Origin: Earliella scabrosa
Taxonomy: Eukaryota; Basidiomycota; Agaricomycetes; Polyporales; Polyporaceae
Assembly (NCBI GenBank): GCA_022605405.1
Contig: JABYQQ010000002.1
Coordinates: 248,001 to 312,000, forward strand
Reading direction: 5' to 3'
Length of the DNA stretch: 64,000 nucleotides
The position numbers and the translations under genes are program-made. The first letter of the stretch is position 1; each line of letters opens with the position of its first letter. The notes beneath the pieces are model-generated. The model made no database searches and was not told the DNA's origin. It saw only the letters and a program-made list of their open reading frames with translations. Below, piece after piece: positions 10,849 through 21,518 of the stretch.

Positions 10849-11032
10849 CGTGGCGGCTGCACACGGCGGTTGCGGACAAGGAGCACGCGTCGAGAGGCGC
10901 GTTGGGACTCGGAGCGCGCGTGGCAGGACTGACCGTGACGCGATGCGGGCGCTCTCATCCGCTCTTTCTGCAACCACTACCGCCCTGAATCCTGATCACC
11001 TCTCCCCGCCCCTCTTCCCTCTTCTCTCAAGC
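10849..11032. promoter_or_regulatory. Divergent promoter of MAD1 and DUF262 gene 1 with MCB-like boxes
   Basis: Only 184 bp separate the two start codons. The spacer contains ACGCGT at 10885-10890, the MluI cell-cycle box bound by MBF in yeasts, and ACGCGA at 10938-10943. Cell-cycle control of MAD1 would make biological sense. That these boxes act here is inference. Confidence 0.45.
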
Positions 11033-13141
11033 ATGAGCTCTGACTCTGAACTTACCGACATTGACGAGGAGGAGGAAGTTCCTCTGTCGACCAGCACATC
11101 CAAGGGGAAGTCCAAGGCCTCTGCGGAGTCGGGGTACAAGATTCGCGGTGCGCTGAAGGTTCCTCGAGCCACCACGTATACTTGCCAGTCGCTGTACGGT
11201 ACGTGATCACGCGTCGCGTCTGGAGCTTCATTGCCTGACGCGACGCAGACCAGATCAGCGCGCAGGACATAGACTTGCAACCTGAGTACCAGCGCGGTAT
11301 GCTGCTGACCACTAGGCAGGGTATAGTTCGCAAGCTCACTACTCTCAACAGCTATCGTGTGGCCCGACAGCAAGCAGATTGGTGCGTTTATCGCGAAGTA
11401 CTCCTGACCTGCAACTGAGCGTTCCTCAGGCCTCATTGACTCTATCTTCCGCAACTTCTATGTGCCACCAGTAATATTTGGTACGCGTCACCTCACTATC
11501 TGCCCCGAAGCCCCAAAATGACGGGCCAAAGTTGTGCACTCGTCGGATGATGGCGGGGAGCGTAGGGTATGTGTGGATGGCAAGCAACGCTTGACGTCAA
11601 TATACAGGTATGTGCCCTTTCCACGAGCTAAATCATGTCCAAAGCTTGACCGTGGCCCAACTGGACCGGTAGGTTCATCTGCGGCGAGGTGCGTTGACGC
11701 GAAGATTTTCACCGCGGTTCGCTAATAAATCAATTGCAGATTCCATGTAAGTCCCACCTCGTCTGCTCGGGTCACAGCTCATCGTATATGAATGACTCCT
11801 AGACAAGGATCCGTAAGCCAGCATGTCTATCTTCCATTGCTTATATGCTTAAGCTGTCCTTACAGTTTCACCGGTGAAAAGTTTGTGTTCAAGGATACTG
11901 GAAAGATCAAGGCCCAGATGCTGCCAGAGAGATACAAGAAATTATTCTTGAATAAACAGATTGTGTGTTATGTACTAGAGATCATTTGGGGTCCATTCCT
12001 GAGTTTTGTGATGTTCAGGTCTGCATGGAGTACCAGGACATTACAAGTTCCAATGAAAGGGAAATCTTCCAGGTTAGTATATGCTGCATTGTCTGCTTGA
12101 TTATACCATCTTACTGATAAATTCTCTCCAGAGGGTACAATTGGGGATGGCACTTACACCTGCAGGTTTGCTGAAGTTCCTTATCATTTACCCTGCTTTC
12201 TCAAAATGACTCACATGTTTCAATTCAGAAAAGTTGCAGGCCATCACCGGACCTCACGCAGACTTTGTTCGTCAACTTCTCGATACTTATGTCATCGACT
12301 CCGGCCTTGCGGAAGCGATATCTTGGGATGTCAGCCGCGCGAATGACTTCCGGGGTCTTGCGATGGCCGTATACAGCATCTCGAGGTGGCCTCACTTGAA
12401 TACCTTGCCGGGACCATCTGTCATTGAGAGCTGGCTTCAAGAGGCCGACGACACTGTCGAAGAGGACTTTTGCGAGGACGTTCACACCACGCTCAAGATC
12501 TTCGTTGCACTCGCCAAGGATCCAAAACTGAGGAAGCCTTTCAACCTTCCTGGGGTCAGGAAGGTCGCACCCATGGAGTTCTTGTCCATTGCCGTCCTCA
12601 TCCATGCGAACAAGAAGAAACTTAGCATGGCCCAGCTGTCAGAGGCCATCGGGCTCATGAGGACGGACGTCCGGAAGAACGAAAAGGATATCCGACAGAA
12701 CAGTCGGACGTTCAAATTGATCCTGCAGTTCTTGAAGGAGCTCAAGGCCTCGAAGCTCACGCCGGACGACGACCCTCCTGCAGCAGCCGTGATGGCGAAG
12801 CCGAAGACGAAGAGGAAGCGAGCTGTCTCTCCGTCAGACGAAGGTGAGTGGCACTAGTTGCATATGAGTTCTTGTTCGCTAACAATCACACAATCATTCG
12901 TTCGCTAGTAAAGAACCCCCCACCTGCCTCACGCACATCGTCGCACAAGGCACCACCCACTTCCGTTCCCGATAAGCCCACCTCTGGAGTTGCACTACCG
13001 CGGGCACCCCCTGCACCTCCTTCGGCCTCACGTGTGACACAAACACCCGACCTTGGCGGCTCCGTAATGGCGCACATGGCATATGACCCAAGTCGGGATC
13101 CGAGGCGTGCAGCATATCAGACGAACGGTATACGGAGATGA
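11033..13141 (+). CDS. DUF262 (GmrSD N-terminal/ParB-like) protein, copy 1
   Basis: The acidic start (SSDSELTDIDEEEE) precedes a DUF262 domain. Spliced exons give PEYQRAIVWPDSKQ, GLIDSIFRNFYVPPVIF, CVDGKQRLTSIYR (the ParB-like D-G-x-Q-R signature), FICGEIPYKDPFTGEKF, CMEYQDITSSNEREIF and RVQLGMALTPAEKLQA. A helical region (FLSIAVLIHANKKKLSMAQL) and a Lys/Pro-rich tail follow. In bacteria this domain is the NTP-using half of GmrSD-type restriction enzymes; its fungal role is unknown. Two consecutive exons are only 7 nt (11740-11746) and 10 nt (11803-11812) long. A TGA at 13139-13141 is taken as the end, though a further 3' exon cannot be excluded. A paralogue lies at 59533-55931. Confidence 0.75.
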
Positions 13142-13362
13142 GTTATCGTTGTGTTTATTGGTACGCAGTACCTATCCATTACTCGTGCCGCATCCCCTTC
13201 CTCACGCGGTTCCAGTCTCTTGCACTTCCCAGTTCGCGTCTTGTAATGTTATGTATTATAATTCTTCATCCCGATGGCCTACACAAGTGTTGGGTATATG
13301 CGGGGTATCGGTGTAGTCACCGCTATGCCTATGATACAGTCCGTCTGTCCCAGGTAAGTCAC

Positions 13363-14896
13363 CTAGCCGTAGTGATTTCGCCACCAGCTCCCTTGGAAGC
13401 GCAGTTGCATCCCTGTGACGTCTCGGATACGCCTCATGATGGTCGTCAGCGGTGTGACGAGTCCATAAGGCCCCCGTTCGGGTGCGGCGTACAACATCGC
13501 TAATGGCACCGCGACAGCTCCGTCCTCTGGATCCCCTTCCAACGCGGACGTCACTATCGCGCCCGCATCCCCTCTCGCCGCAAACTTCAGTGAGCCCGGT
13601 CCAGGCGCGGGGAAAACAGCCCATTCACGTGCTACGTACCCACCGATGATGACGCTCGCGGGTGCGCCGTTCACGACGCCATCGCGGTACGGCCCAAGCG
13701 GTCGCTCGACATTTGGGTCGCAGACGTGCATCGATACCGTCGCGCCGCGCTCGAGCGTGCCGGGGTACGCGTGCAGCGTGACGGGGTTGTCGCTCGTCTT
13801 GGACGCCATGCGGAGGAGCGTCCACGAGAGCAGGTGCGTGTGCTGCTCTTCCGCCACGCTCTTCGCGCGGAGCGACGTTCGGCTGGCGTGTCGGTGATCA
13901 GAGCCTTGTGGTGGGGTCAGCGGAAAGGCATGCTGCGCGCTCGGCGGAAGGAGACTCACTGCTGCAGGGGCGTATGAGGGCCTCCGCCGCGCAGGCGTGG
14001 CCCACGTCGTATTCGTGCGGGCGCGCGAGCGACTCGCGGAGCCGAGCCACCTCGCCCTCTTGTTGCTGCAACCGCCGCTGTGCGAGTGGCGAGACCACCG
14101 CTGCCCCCGTCCTCTCCACCTCGGCGTATATCCTCGCCTTCTCGAGCTCGAACACGCGGATGGCTTGCTCGACGACCTTGACTGCCGGGTTGGACAAGGG
14201 TCGGCCGAGAGATTGGATGGCGAGCTGCGAGCTGCGGACGCGGCGCTGGTGTCGTCCGCGTGGCTTCAGTCGGGGGTGCAGTGCGAAGCCGGAGTGGGGC
14301 ACCACCGCTTGGCCGACCGTCAGGCCGTACAGCGAGTTGTCGTCGTCCGTCGAGTGGAGATATGCCCCGAAGACCATTGCGCGCTGCGTGCCCGAGCAGA
14401 ACAGCGGGTCTCCTGGCTCGAGGCGGTCCGGGAGGACAAGCCTGTCTGGGCTGTAGGTGTCGAAGGGCGTCGCGGTCGCGAGCGGCTCGCCGATGTAGAG
14501 GTGGACGGGGACGGCACTTTGCATGAGATGGATCATCTCGAGCACTTCGACGTTGAGCATCGTCGTGTGGAGGACGATCCCGAGCACATGGGTGTTTCCC
14601 GGGAGGTCTGCGCGGTGCAGACAGGGGACGATCGTGGCTCGGCATCCGTCGATCTGCAGCAGGACGTTGGAGATCTTGTTGAGCGAGTTCTCTGCCGTCC
14701 TCAACGCGGGGTGATTCGCGTCGATGGCTTCGTACCGCACCCGCACGGCACGATGGTTGGGATTGTGGATGAACCTGGTGGGTCTATGGACGACTGTCGC
14801 CGTCTGCGCGGAATGTGGCACTCACCAGTTGTATCCCAGCTCAATAAGCTCGTCCTGGATGCTCGTCGACCGGGCGTGGGCGTGTGAGGGAGGCAT
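13363..14896 (-). CDS. Trypsin-fold-like protein with altered GDSG motif
   Basis: Three exons (14896-14826, 14774-13960, 13904-13363) make about 475 residues. The N-terminus (TSIQDELIELGYNW) and middle are of a type seen in uncharacterised agaricomycete proteins. Near the C-terminus is FAARGDAGAIVTS, followed by YGLVTPLTTIMRRI. This order matches the nucleophile strand of trypsin-like domains (GDSG followed by a VTP loop), but the serine position is Ala. If the alignment is right the protein would be a catalytically dead protease homologue. I do not recognise a specific family and no signal peptide is apparent. Confidence 0.5.
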
Positions 14897-15750
14897 GGCG
14901 CGAGGCAATGGGGAGAGCTATGGAGCTCATTGTCCCCCTTGCTCCGCCCTTTTCTCTGATCGTGCGCTTCGAGCCTTGAGGGCATCTGGACAAGCGCAGG
15001 CTAGGCGCTATCGAGGGCGGCATCGAGGGGTGCGTCCGGATTTATCCCTCTGCTCGGAGTCGATCTCCTGTCCCCCGCGCTAGACCATTCTCGGTGCACG
15101 AGTTCGGAGTCCGCGCGCCGTCGATCTCAACATCAGAGCGTTCAATAGCCTTTCTGCCCGATGCGGACACAAGATCGCGCACCGTGAAGCTCAGACGAAG
15201 CTCTGATTTGCGTCCGCCGTAGTGCGCCCATCGTTCGAGCGTTGACGACTCCGCGGGGTCGAGCTCCCTGGTATTGTTTGGAGAGCGTCCGAAGGGGATC
15301 TCGGGGGCTCGGAGCGTGGCGTGATGTTCTAGAGGACGCGCTGCATCACAGGTGAGTGCACCGCCACTATTGTCTATTGTCTTTTGAAACCCCTTGATCT
15401 TTCGAAGGAGCCTGGGTTCCGCAGCTTTCCACATGCGGGCATATTGTCTCGGCATACAAAGGACATCTCGAAGCGCGGCGTCGCGTGTGCGGTCCCGCTA
15501 ATCTTCGCTCGCCAGCGCTCGTTCGGAGATTGAGGACGGAAGCTCTTTACCGGCGCCCGCTTCACCACCATGGAAAGCGGAATGAGGAATGGAGGAGTCG
15601 GACACGCAAGTGATTGGCTTGTGATCATCACGGGCTGTCATCAATTCAGGTAGAAGTGGTAGTTGGTACGGTAGTATAGTTACATAGAGCGGGGGTGACG
15701 GTTCGAGCCCAAATATAAAGTACATGAATTGAACATCGCGGTGGAGGTCC
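14897..15750. other. Intergenic, only unsupported short ORFs
   Basis: Open frames up to 137 codons occur on the minus strand (15042-15455), but they show no family motif and no convincing splice partners. The sequence gttcgagccc at 15700 resembles a tRNA T-loop but lacks the other arms. Confidence 0.45.
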
Positions 15751-18700
15751 TCACGACGTCGCCCAATTGAGGAACGCCGGTATGAGGTTACCGTTCAGAT
15801 TGATGCCACGAAGACATTGATAGGCATTCCCGAGGTCATTGGCACAGATCAGGAAGAAGAGGCCACCGCCAAGGTCGTAAGTGTAGCATGCCTGCTTGAG
15901 CCCGTTCCAGTAAACCCCAAACTCCATCGTGGAGCAGTCGACCTGGTACTGGGCGGTAGGATTCCCTACGCCCAGGCTGTACACGCCTCGGCATCCGGAA
16001 ATCGGAACCATAGGTCGATTATCGGGATCCAAGTTGAGGCCGAAGTATGCGTTGGATCCGGCATCGAGGAGCGTGGCTGCAGCCTTGCCGTTCGCGTTGG
16101 TGACATACGCGTCTCCAACCTTCAGGAATCCCCTTGAACCCGCACCAAAACACGCCGCTGGGGGCGTATCGGGGGGCGGTCCTGAGTTCAATAGCGGGTT
16201 CTTGGCAGGATCGAGGTCAGGAGGAACAGCAACGGTGGGGTTCATCACGTCTTTCGCGGTGTCCATTGCGTCAGCGACCGAATTGGTTGCCTCGGACACC
16301 TGAAAATATAAGAGATTTGCCTGGTCAGCCAAGGCCGCGAATATGGACTCCTGAGTCCTACCTGGTCCACGACCTGTTTGACCGGATCGTCGTCGTCATC
16401 ACTGAAGATCCAGTCCCATAGAGATGATACGGCGTCGGAGGCGGTTTCAAGGGAGGCCTCAGCCGCAGAGAAAGCGTCGGCCCAGTCCACGTCGCTCAAT
16501 GGATTCGTCTGGATTAGCAATCAGTAGTGAGTATCGAGGCGCATATGCAGGGTGGTGAACGGGACACACCAGTGCAGCAGCAGCAGGGAGGAGGGCTTCG
16601 CCAGCCGCAACTGCAGCGGCGGCGGCAGGGGCAGCCTCCGCGGGAACGGCAGCAGCGGCAGCGGCAGCAGCGGCCATAGCGGCGGCAGCGGCTGCTGCAG
16701 AATCTTTCGCAACGGCGGTGGCTTCTGCGGTGGTCGAAGCTGAGGTTGTCGTTGTCGGCGAGCACGTCGTGGGTACGACCTGGCGCTTGGCGAGGTCGAG
16801 GTCCTCGGCCGGAGCAGATGTCGGCGTGGGCGCTTTCCCCCGCGCGAACGGATCCGTGCAGCGATTGAACGCCGTCCGTCCAATCTTGCAGGGTCGGCAG
16901 TCGAACCCCTTGTTGAAGGAGGGAACACGGAGGCTGCGGTCCGTGGTCCGGTAGTTCCAGTCGTGCGAGCACTCGTGGCCCATAGGCCTCAACCTGCGGC
17001 GGTCGGTGATGAAGCGGATACCGGTGTTGCTGTTGTTCACCTTCTTGCGGAAGAACGCGGACCCCGAGCTGAGCGTTCCAACAGCATTCGCTGGCGCACT
17101 CCCAGGGGTGGTGTCAAGCAATCTCAGCCGCCACCTGTGGCACCTCCTTCCGGTAGAGCCTTTCCACAGTGTCGTCAGCCTGTTCGACCGGCTGAGGAGG
17201 TTGGTGATGGATGTCTGGAGCGAACCCTGATACTGCTGCTCCCGCTGGGGCACGCCTTCAGTGACGGCATTGGCCGCTCCACCTTCGAGCACCGAGTTGA
17301 ACGGGAACTCATCGCAGGATATCTGTGCGTGAGATGAGTACCAATGCATAGCGAGATAAGGGCAATGTGAAGTGTACTGACGTGCCAAAATGCCGGGTCA
17401 TGCTGTTGCTTGTCGCACGCCCTGGTCTGGAACCGTGCCTTGACAGCCGTCGTACAGACACCGCGCCGCCTCCGGCCAGTACTCGCGCTGAACGGATCGT
17501 ACGTGAGGATCATCGAGTCGGCCAACGGCCAATCCGAATGACTGCGGATGTTCGCGCAGATGTTGGGGAGAAATTCGCAGAAGTATGTCAGCGTCGGGAG
17601 GGTGGTAGGCGTGTCGATAGAACCGAGGCAACGATCAGGAGTGATGGCGTTGATCACGGGAGACGAACCGTCATCTGTGAGGTTCGCTGCGAGGAGTGGG
17701 TCATCCAGTGGGATGCCATCGGACTCGTCGGCCAAGAGGAGGTCGTCCAGCTCCTCCGGAACTTCGTAGGCGTCGGGTCCATCGAGGTGGAGGGTGAGCG
17801 GCTCGCCCATCACATAGACAGGAGGAGGAACATTAAGCGGCTGGTGCTCCGCTCTCCCGAATGGATAGCCATCAGAGCGCGCGATTGCGGAAAGGTTGGC
17901 AGTGAGAGGGGGAAAGGGGCCGTTGTCCTCGAAGGGGTTGGTGCGCCGTGGACTATTCACGACCGCAAGGGCAGTCAGGTTCTCCGGCGGGGTCGGTGGA
18001 CCATAGTCCCAACCACAGTCCCCTGGGTCATCGAAGACACATGGCCACGTGAAATCTGGTGTCATATTGTTCTCGTTCGTCGCGGGATCGGTGCTCAACG
18101 GCTCGGTATATTGAGGCGTTCCGGGCGTTGTGACGTCGACCGCGGCTGAGAAATGGAACCAGTCGTTGAAGTTGCTGTATGGAATGGAAGCGTCGACACA
18201 GTTCGTCCCCTCGCAGAATGCTGTCCATGTCGCGATGTCGGCCCACTCAGCGAGCACATCATCACCGGACCTGGGGTAAGCTGTTAGACTCGTGTTGTAC
18301 TCGGAGCGTCTAACGACGTACTCAGGCCATAGGTTTGTCCCGGTCATCTGAATCGTATTGTAGAACCAGTCGACAAAGGGTTCTGTGCCAATCACGCATG
18401 TTAGCGACGTGCAGATACAAAAGGCCCGAAGATGCTCACGCCAAGTAAGAGCACAGTTGGTGACGGGCTGAGAGCCACAGTTGCCGACCATTGCTGCATA
18501 TACCTATCAGAGGTCCCAGTCAATCCTCAATAAGAACGATGCGTCACATCGGCCAGCACGCACATTCGCATCTAGGTTCTGTATGTCCAACGGTTGCCGG
18601 CACGTTCCGGCGCAGCATGCGGCATTGAGCACCGACCCCATCTATCTCGTACGCACGGTCATTTCTGAACGCGGACCGGAACAATAGCAGCAGCAAAGAC

Positions 18701-19003
18701 TCACGCCTGCGCAGGTTGCAGCAGCCGTACACACCCGATCACTCCAGAATGCATTCGAGGGAACCTGTATGAACCGTCAATAATCACGTTCACTGATAAA
18801 CATGAGGAACTCACAGTGCCGGACACGATGCTGGAGACGCATAGACCCAGGAGAGAGAGACAGGCATCGTCTGGCGCGGAGAGACACGAGCCGTTTGTCG
18901 GCGCACGAGGTAGAAGGGTGCCCCCGTATAACGCGTGGGGTATGCTGGAGGCATATGTCACGCCCAACAGGGCAAAGGAGGGGAAAGTCAGCCGCGAGAG
19001 CAT
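15751..19003 (-). CDS. Large secreted protein with NucA/NucB-type nuclease motif
   Basis: It begins with a signal peptide (MLSRLTFPSFALLGVTYASS) and a Cys-rich segment built from small exons, then a long extracellular-looking region. Exon joins I could resolve include NCALTW to QPFVDWF and DPAFWH to ISCDEFPFNSVLEGG. The last motif is the core of the NucA/NucB deoxyribonuclease family, first known as secreted bacterial DNases and also present in fungal proteins. Downstream are a Cys-containing region (SHDWNYR, FDCRPCK), a low-complexity tract of about 45 residues that is mostly Ala (around 16575-16720), an acidic helix and a terminal Cys-rich domain (GAGSRGFLKVGDAYV). A role in extracellular DNA degradation or antagonism is inference. 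Confidence 0.6.
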
Positions 19004-20393
19004 TGCGAATCGGAAGAGATCCTCTCGCTGCTGGTGTTTCCCGCACGAAATGGCTGTATTTTATATCGCAAGTAGGCGACCGTCCATGATCCTAGAAGAA
19101 ACAGAGGCCACACGTAGCCCGTGCTCGTCCGGCATATTCTGACGCTTGGTGTTTCGTGCGCCTACATCTTTGTTGAAACAGGGTGGAATGATGAGCCTAG
19201 TGAGCGGCAGGGACAACTGGTCAGACCTACTGGATGCTTTCGAGGTGGTCGAGGACGGCCCCGGCGGAGGGATTGCTGTGCAGCACACATGTGGATGAAT
19301 GTCGTGAACCATCTCCGCACGACCCCGTAATTGAGTCAGAGCGCTCGTGCATTGTCATCTGCGAGTTGCGTTGCGGCGAACCGAATTTGTCTTGCTCACT
19401 GTCCGCGCTGATGCTCGCTCTCAGCGGTCGTTTCTAATAATATGTCCGGCATCGCTCATCGACGGAAACTGTGTGGACCCGCCGAGGGTTGCTGGAAACC
19501 TTGGGCGTGAGTCGAGACGTTGACCCGACGAATTCGACTTGCAGCACGGAGGCGTGTTCAAAACCTTCCATTAGATCACCTATAGAGCAGTGGGAGTGAG
19601 ACATACCTCTAATTGCTATGACGAACGACTCTGAAGACTCGAACTCGCGTACTGGAGGATTCAGGAGAAGTGTTCATCAGTGCAGTGCCTGCTGATCCGA
19701 TTTCGGACACTAGCCAGAACACACCTGGGCGGCTCGCTGGAGAATATGCCGCAAGCGGCAAATCCGCTGATGTGCGCCGAGCTGCTGATATTGACGGGAA
19801 ATCCCTCCTCAGCGTTCATGCTATATAGTTCTAACTTCTAGTGCGTTAGGTTTGGCGTGCCGCGCGGTGCTAGGAACCGGCTCGAAGAATCGTCGTGCAC
19901 TAGATCTTCAGCAGTGGACGGGCCGACGTCTTGACACGGTAAGTCACGGCTGACTCGGAGGTGCGGCTAGTCACTGTCAAGTGCATGTCAGCTCCAAGTA
20001 CACCATCACCGTTCGTTCACCGACGATTTGAGCTTATGGAGAACCAAGTACCAGTAGGTCAGTACGAGATCACTCATGCCATTTGCCAAACTTTGCAGGC
20101 TCACCCCAGAGAACCTGCTCTGAATTGGTTCGTCGCCGACGATCGAATCCACCAAGGACGCAGGAAAAACATAGCGCGCGAAGTCAGGCCTAGTCAGGTA
20201 GCGCTAGCTCAGGCTGCGTACAGTAGGCATGAGTAAGTATCGATATCAAGCCTCTTACTGAGGCTCCGATTCCATCATCATGTCAACACGTGGTAGCCCC
20301 GAGAAAGGTAATACAGACGCGCACCTAGACTGAGCGACCGTTAGATGTTCGGTCCGGAACCCGAGCAATGTTCGCTGTACCGCGACCACCATC
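19004..20393. other. Intergenic, no gene seen
   Basis: About 1.4 kb without an ORF above 110 codons that makes sense as protein. It is AT-richer than the coding regions on either side. It should include the promoters of the divergently transcribed nuclease-motif gene and the small gene at 20394. Confidence 0.5.
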
Positions 20394-20958
20394 ATGTCCT
20401 CGGATCTCGTCCCGCTCACTACTGATCTACATACACTCTCTGTGAGTGTACCATGTGTCTCGCTGAGCTGTCATTGACACACACTAGCTTGATGACCAGG
20501 CGTCGTCCGAGGGAGCGAAAGATTCCAGCACACGCAAGTCTCGTCCCCTGCTCGTCGATTGCAGACCGTGGCCACCGCTCGAGGAGGTCAAGAAACCCCG
20601 TACCACCGCATTATTTTACTACGGCATCTACCTTTGCGAGGATGCTCTCGAACAACTCGCAATTCGGATCGACCCGCGCGTGGCAAACGAGTCGCCAGGC
20701 TCCCTGATGACCTACGGACTCAATGCGGCGCGGTGGATCGCCGACGACGATTCACTAGACGTGCAATTTGGGTCTTTGCGGCCGCGGCACAAGGAAGCCA
20801 TGCCGTTTATTACGGACAAACGCGTTGCGCCCATCTTGACGTTGTTTCCTCTGGACGAGGAGGCGTTCAAGAAGCGGTTGACGGCGGAGAAGGTGGAGAG
20901 GCTCGCCCGTGAGCTGGACTGCAAGCCCGATTGGTATGAGCTTGCGTTTCTCATGTGA
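20394..20958 (+). CDS. Small uncharacterised protein, two exons
   Basis: Exon 1 is 20394-20441 (MSSDLVPLTTDLHTLS) and exon 2 is 20488-20958; the 46-nt intron starts GTGAGT and ends CACTAG. Joined in phase 0 they give 172 residues. The body contains LFYYGIYLCEDALEQLAIRI, a likely amphipathic helix, and ends RLARELDCKPDWYELAFLM. There is no signal peptide or membrane segment. I do not recognise the family. The long frame after splicing, the canonical intron and a sensible amino-acid mix support it as a real gene. Confidence 0.55.
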
Positions 20959-21518
20959 AGGTGTGTTTTCAACTGCTTCCCGTACACATAGTCTACGACT
21001 CAGCAGTACTCCTCCCTCCAGTATTCGGGGTGGTGCATCACCTCCGGAGACAGCCCATCTCGAATCACACGCGTCGGCGACACACGGCGGCTATGCCAGG
21101 CGCCCCCGTTGTGCTCATACCCGCTGGAGGAGGTGTATGAGCAAAGGATGACCGGGGAGAACGTGAAGTGGGATCGATGTTTGAATGGACGGTGAGTGTG
21201 CAGTTGCCGCGCGTTGTTGTGCTACGTGCATCCATCTTGGCCTGCCCTGGCTGGCTGGATAGGGAAGCGTTCGCGAGGCGGATAACGGAAGGCTAGATGG
21301 GGTTTCCTTCGTCGTATCCTGGATGTAGGACGCGTGTGTCAATCATGTCGTTAATATCCCAAGCTGAACTCTATATACGTCATCCACATCATATACATTG
21401 AGAAGAACACAAGACTGATGTACAGTACGGATGGTGCCTTTGGAGACGGGCGCGAGCAAAGTTCACTTAGTTTCTCGAACACACTGCTTCCCCCTGTGAG
21501 CACTACTCTACCGATGTG
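20959..21518. other. Convergent intergenic region
   Basis: The region holds the 3' flanks of two convergent genes. No coding signal was found. Confidence 0.5.

Noticed and set aside
15650..15720. tRNA-like T-loop ggttcgagccc
   Set aside because: No acceptor or anticodon stem can be formed around it.
16552..16954. Gly/Ser-rich and other ORFs on the plus strand opposite the poly-Ala tract
   Set aside because: They are reverse-frame shadows of the alanine-coding repeat.
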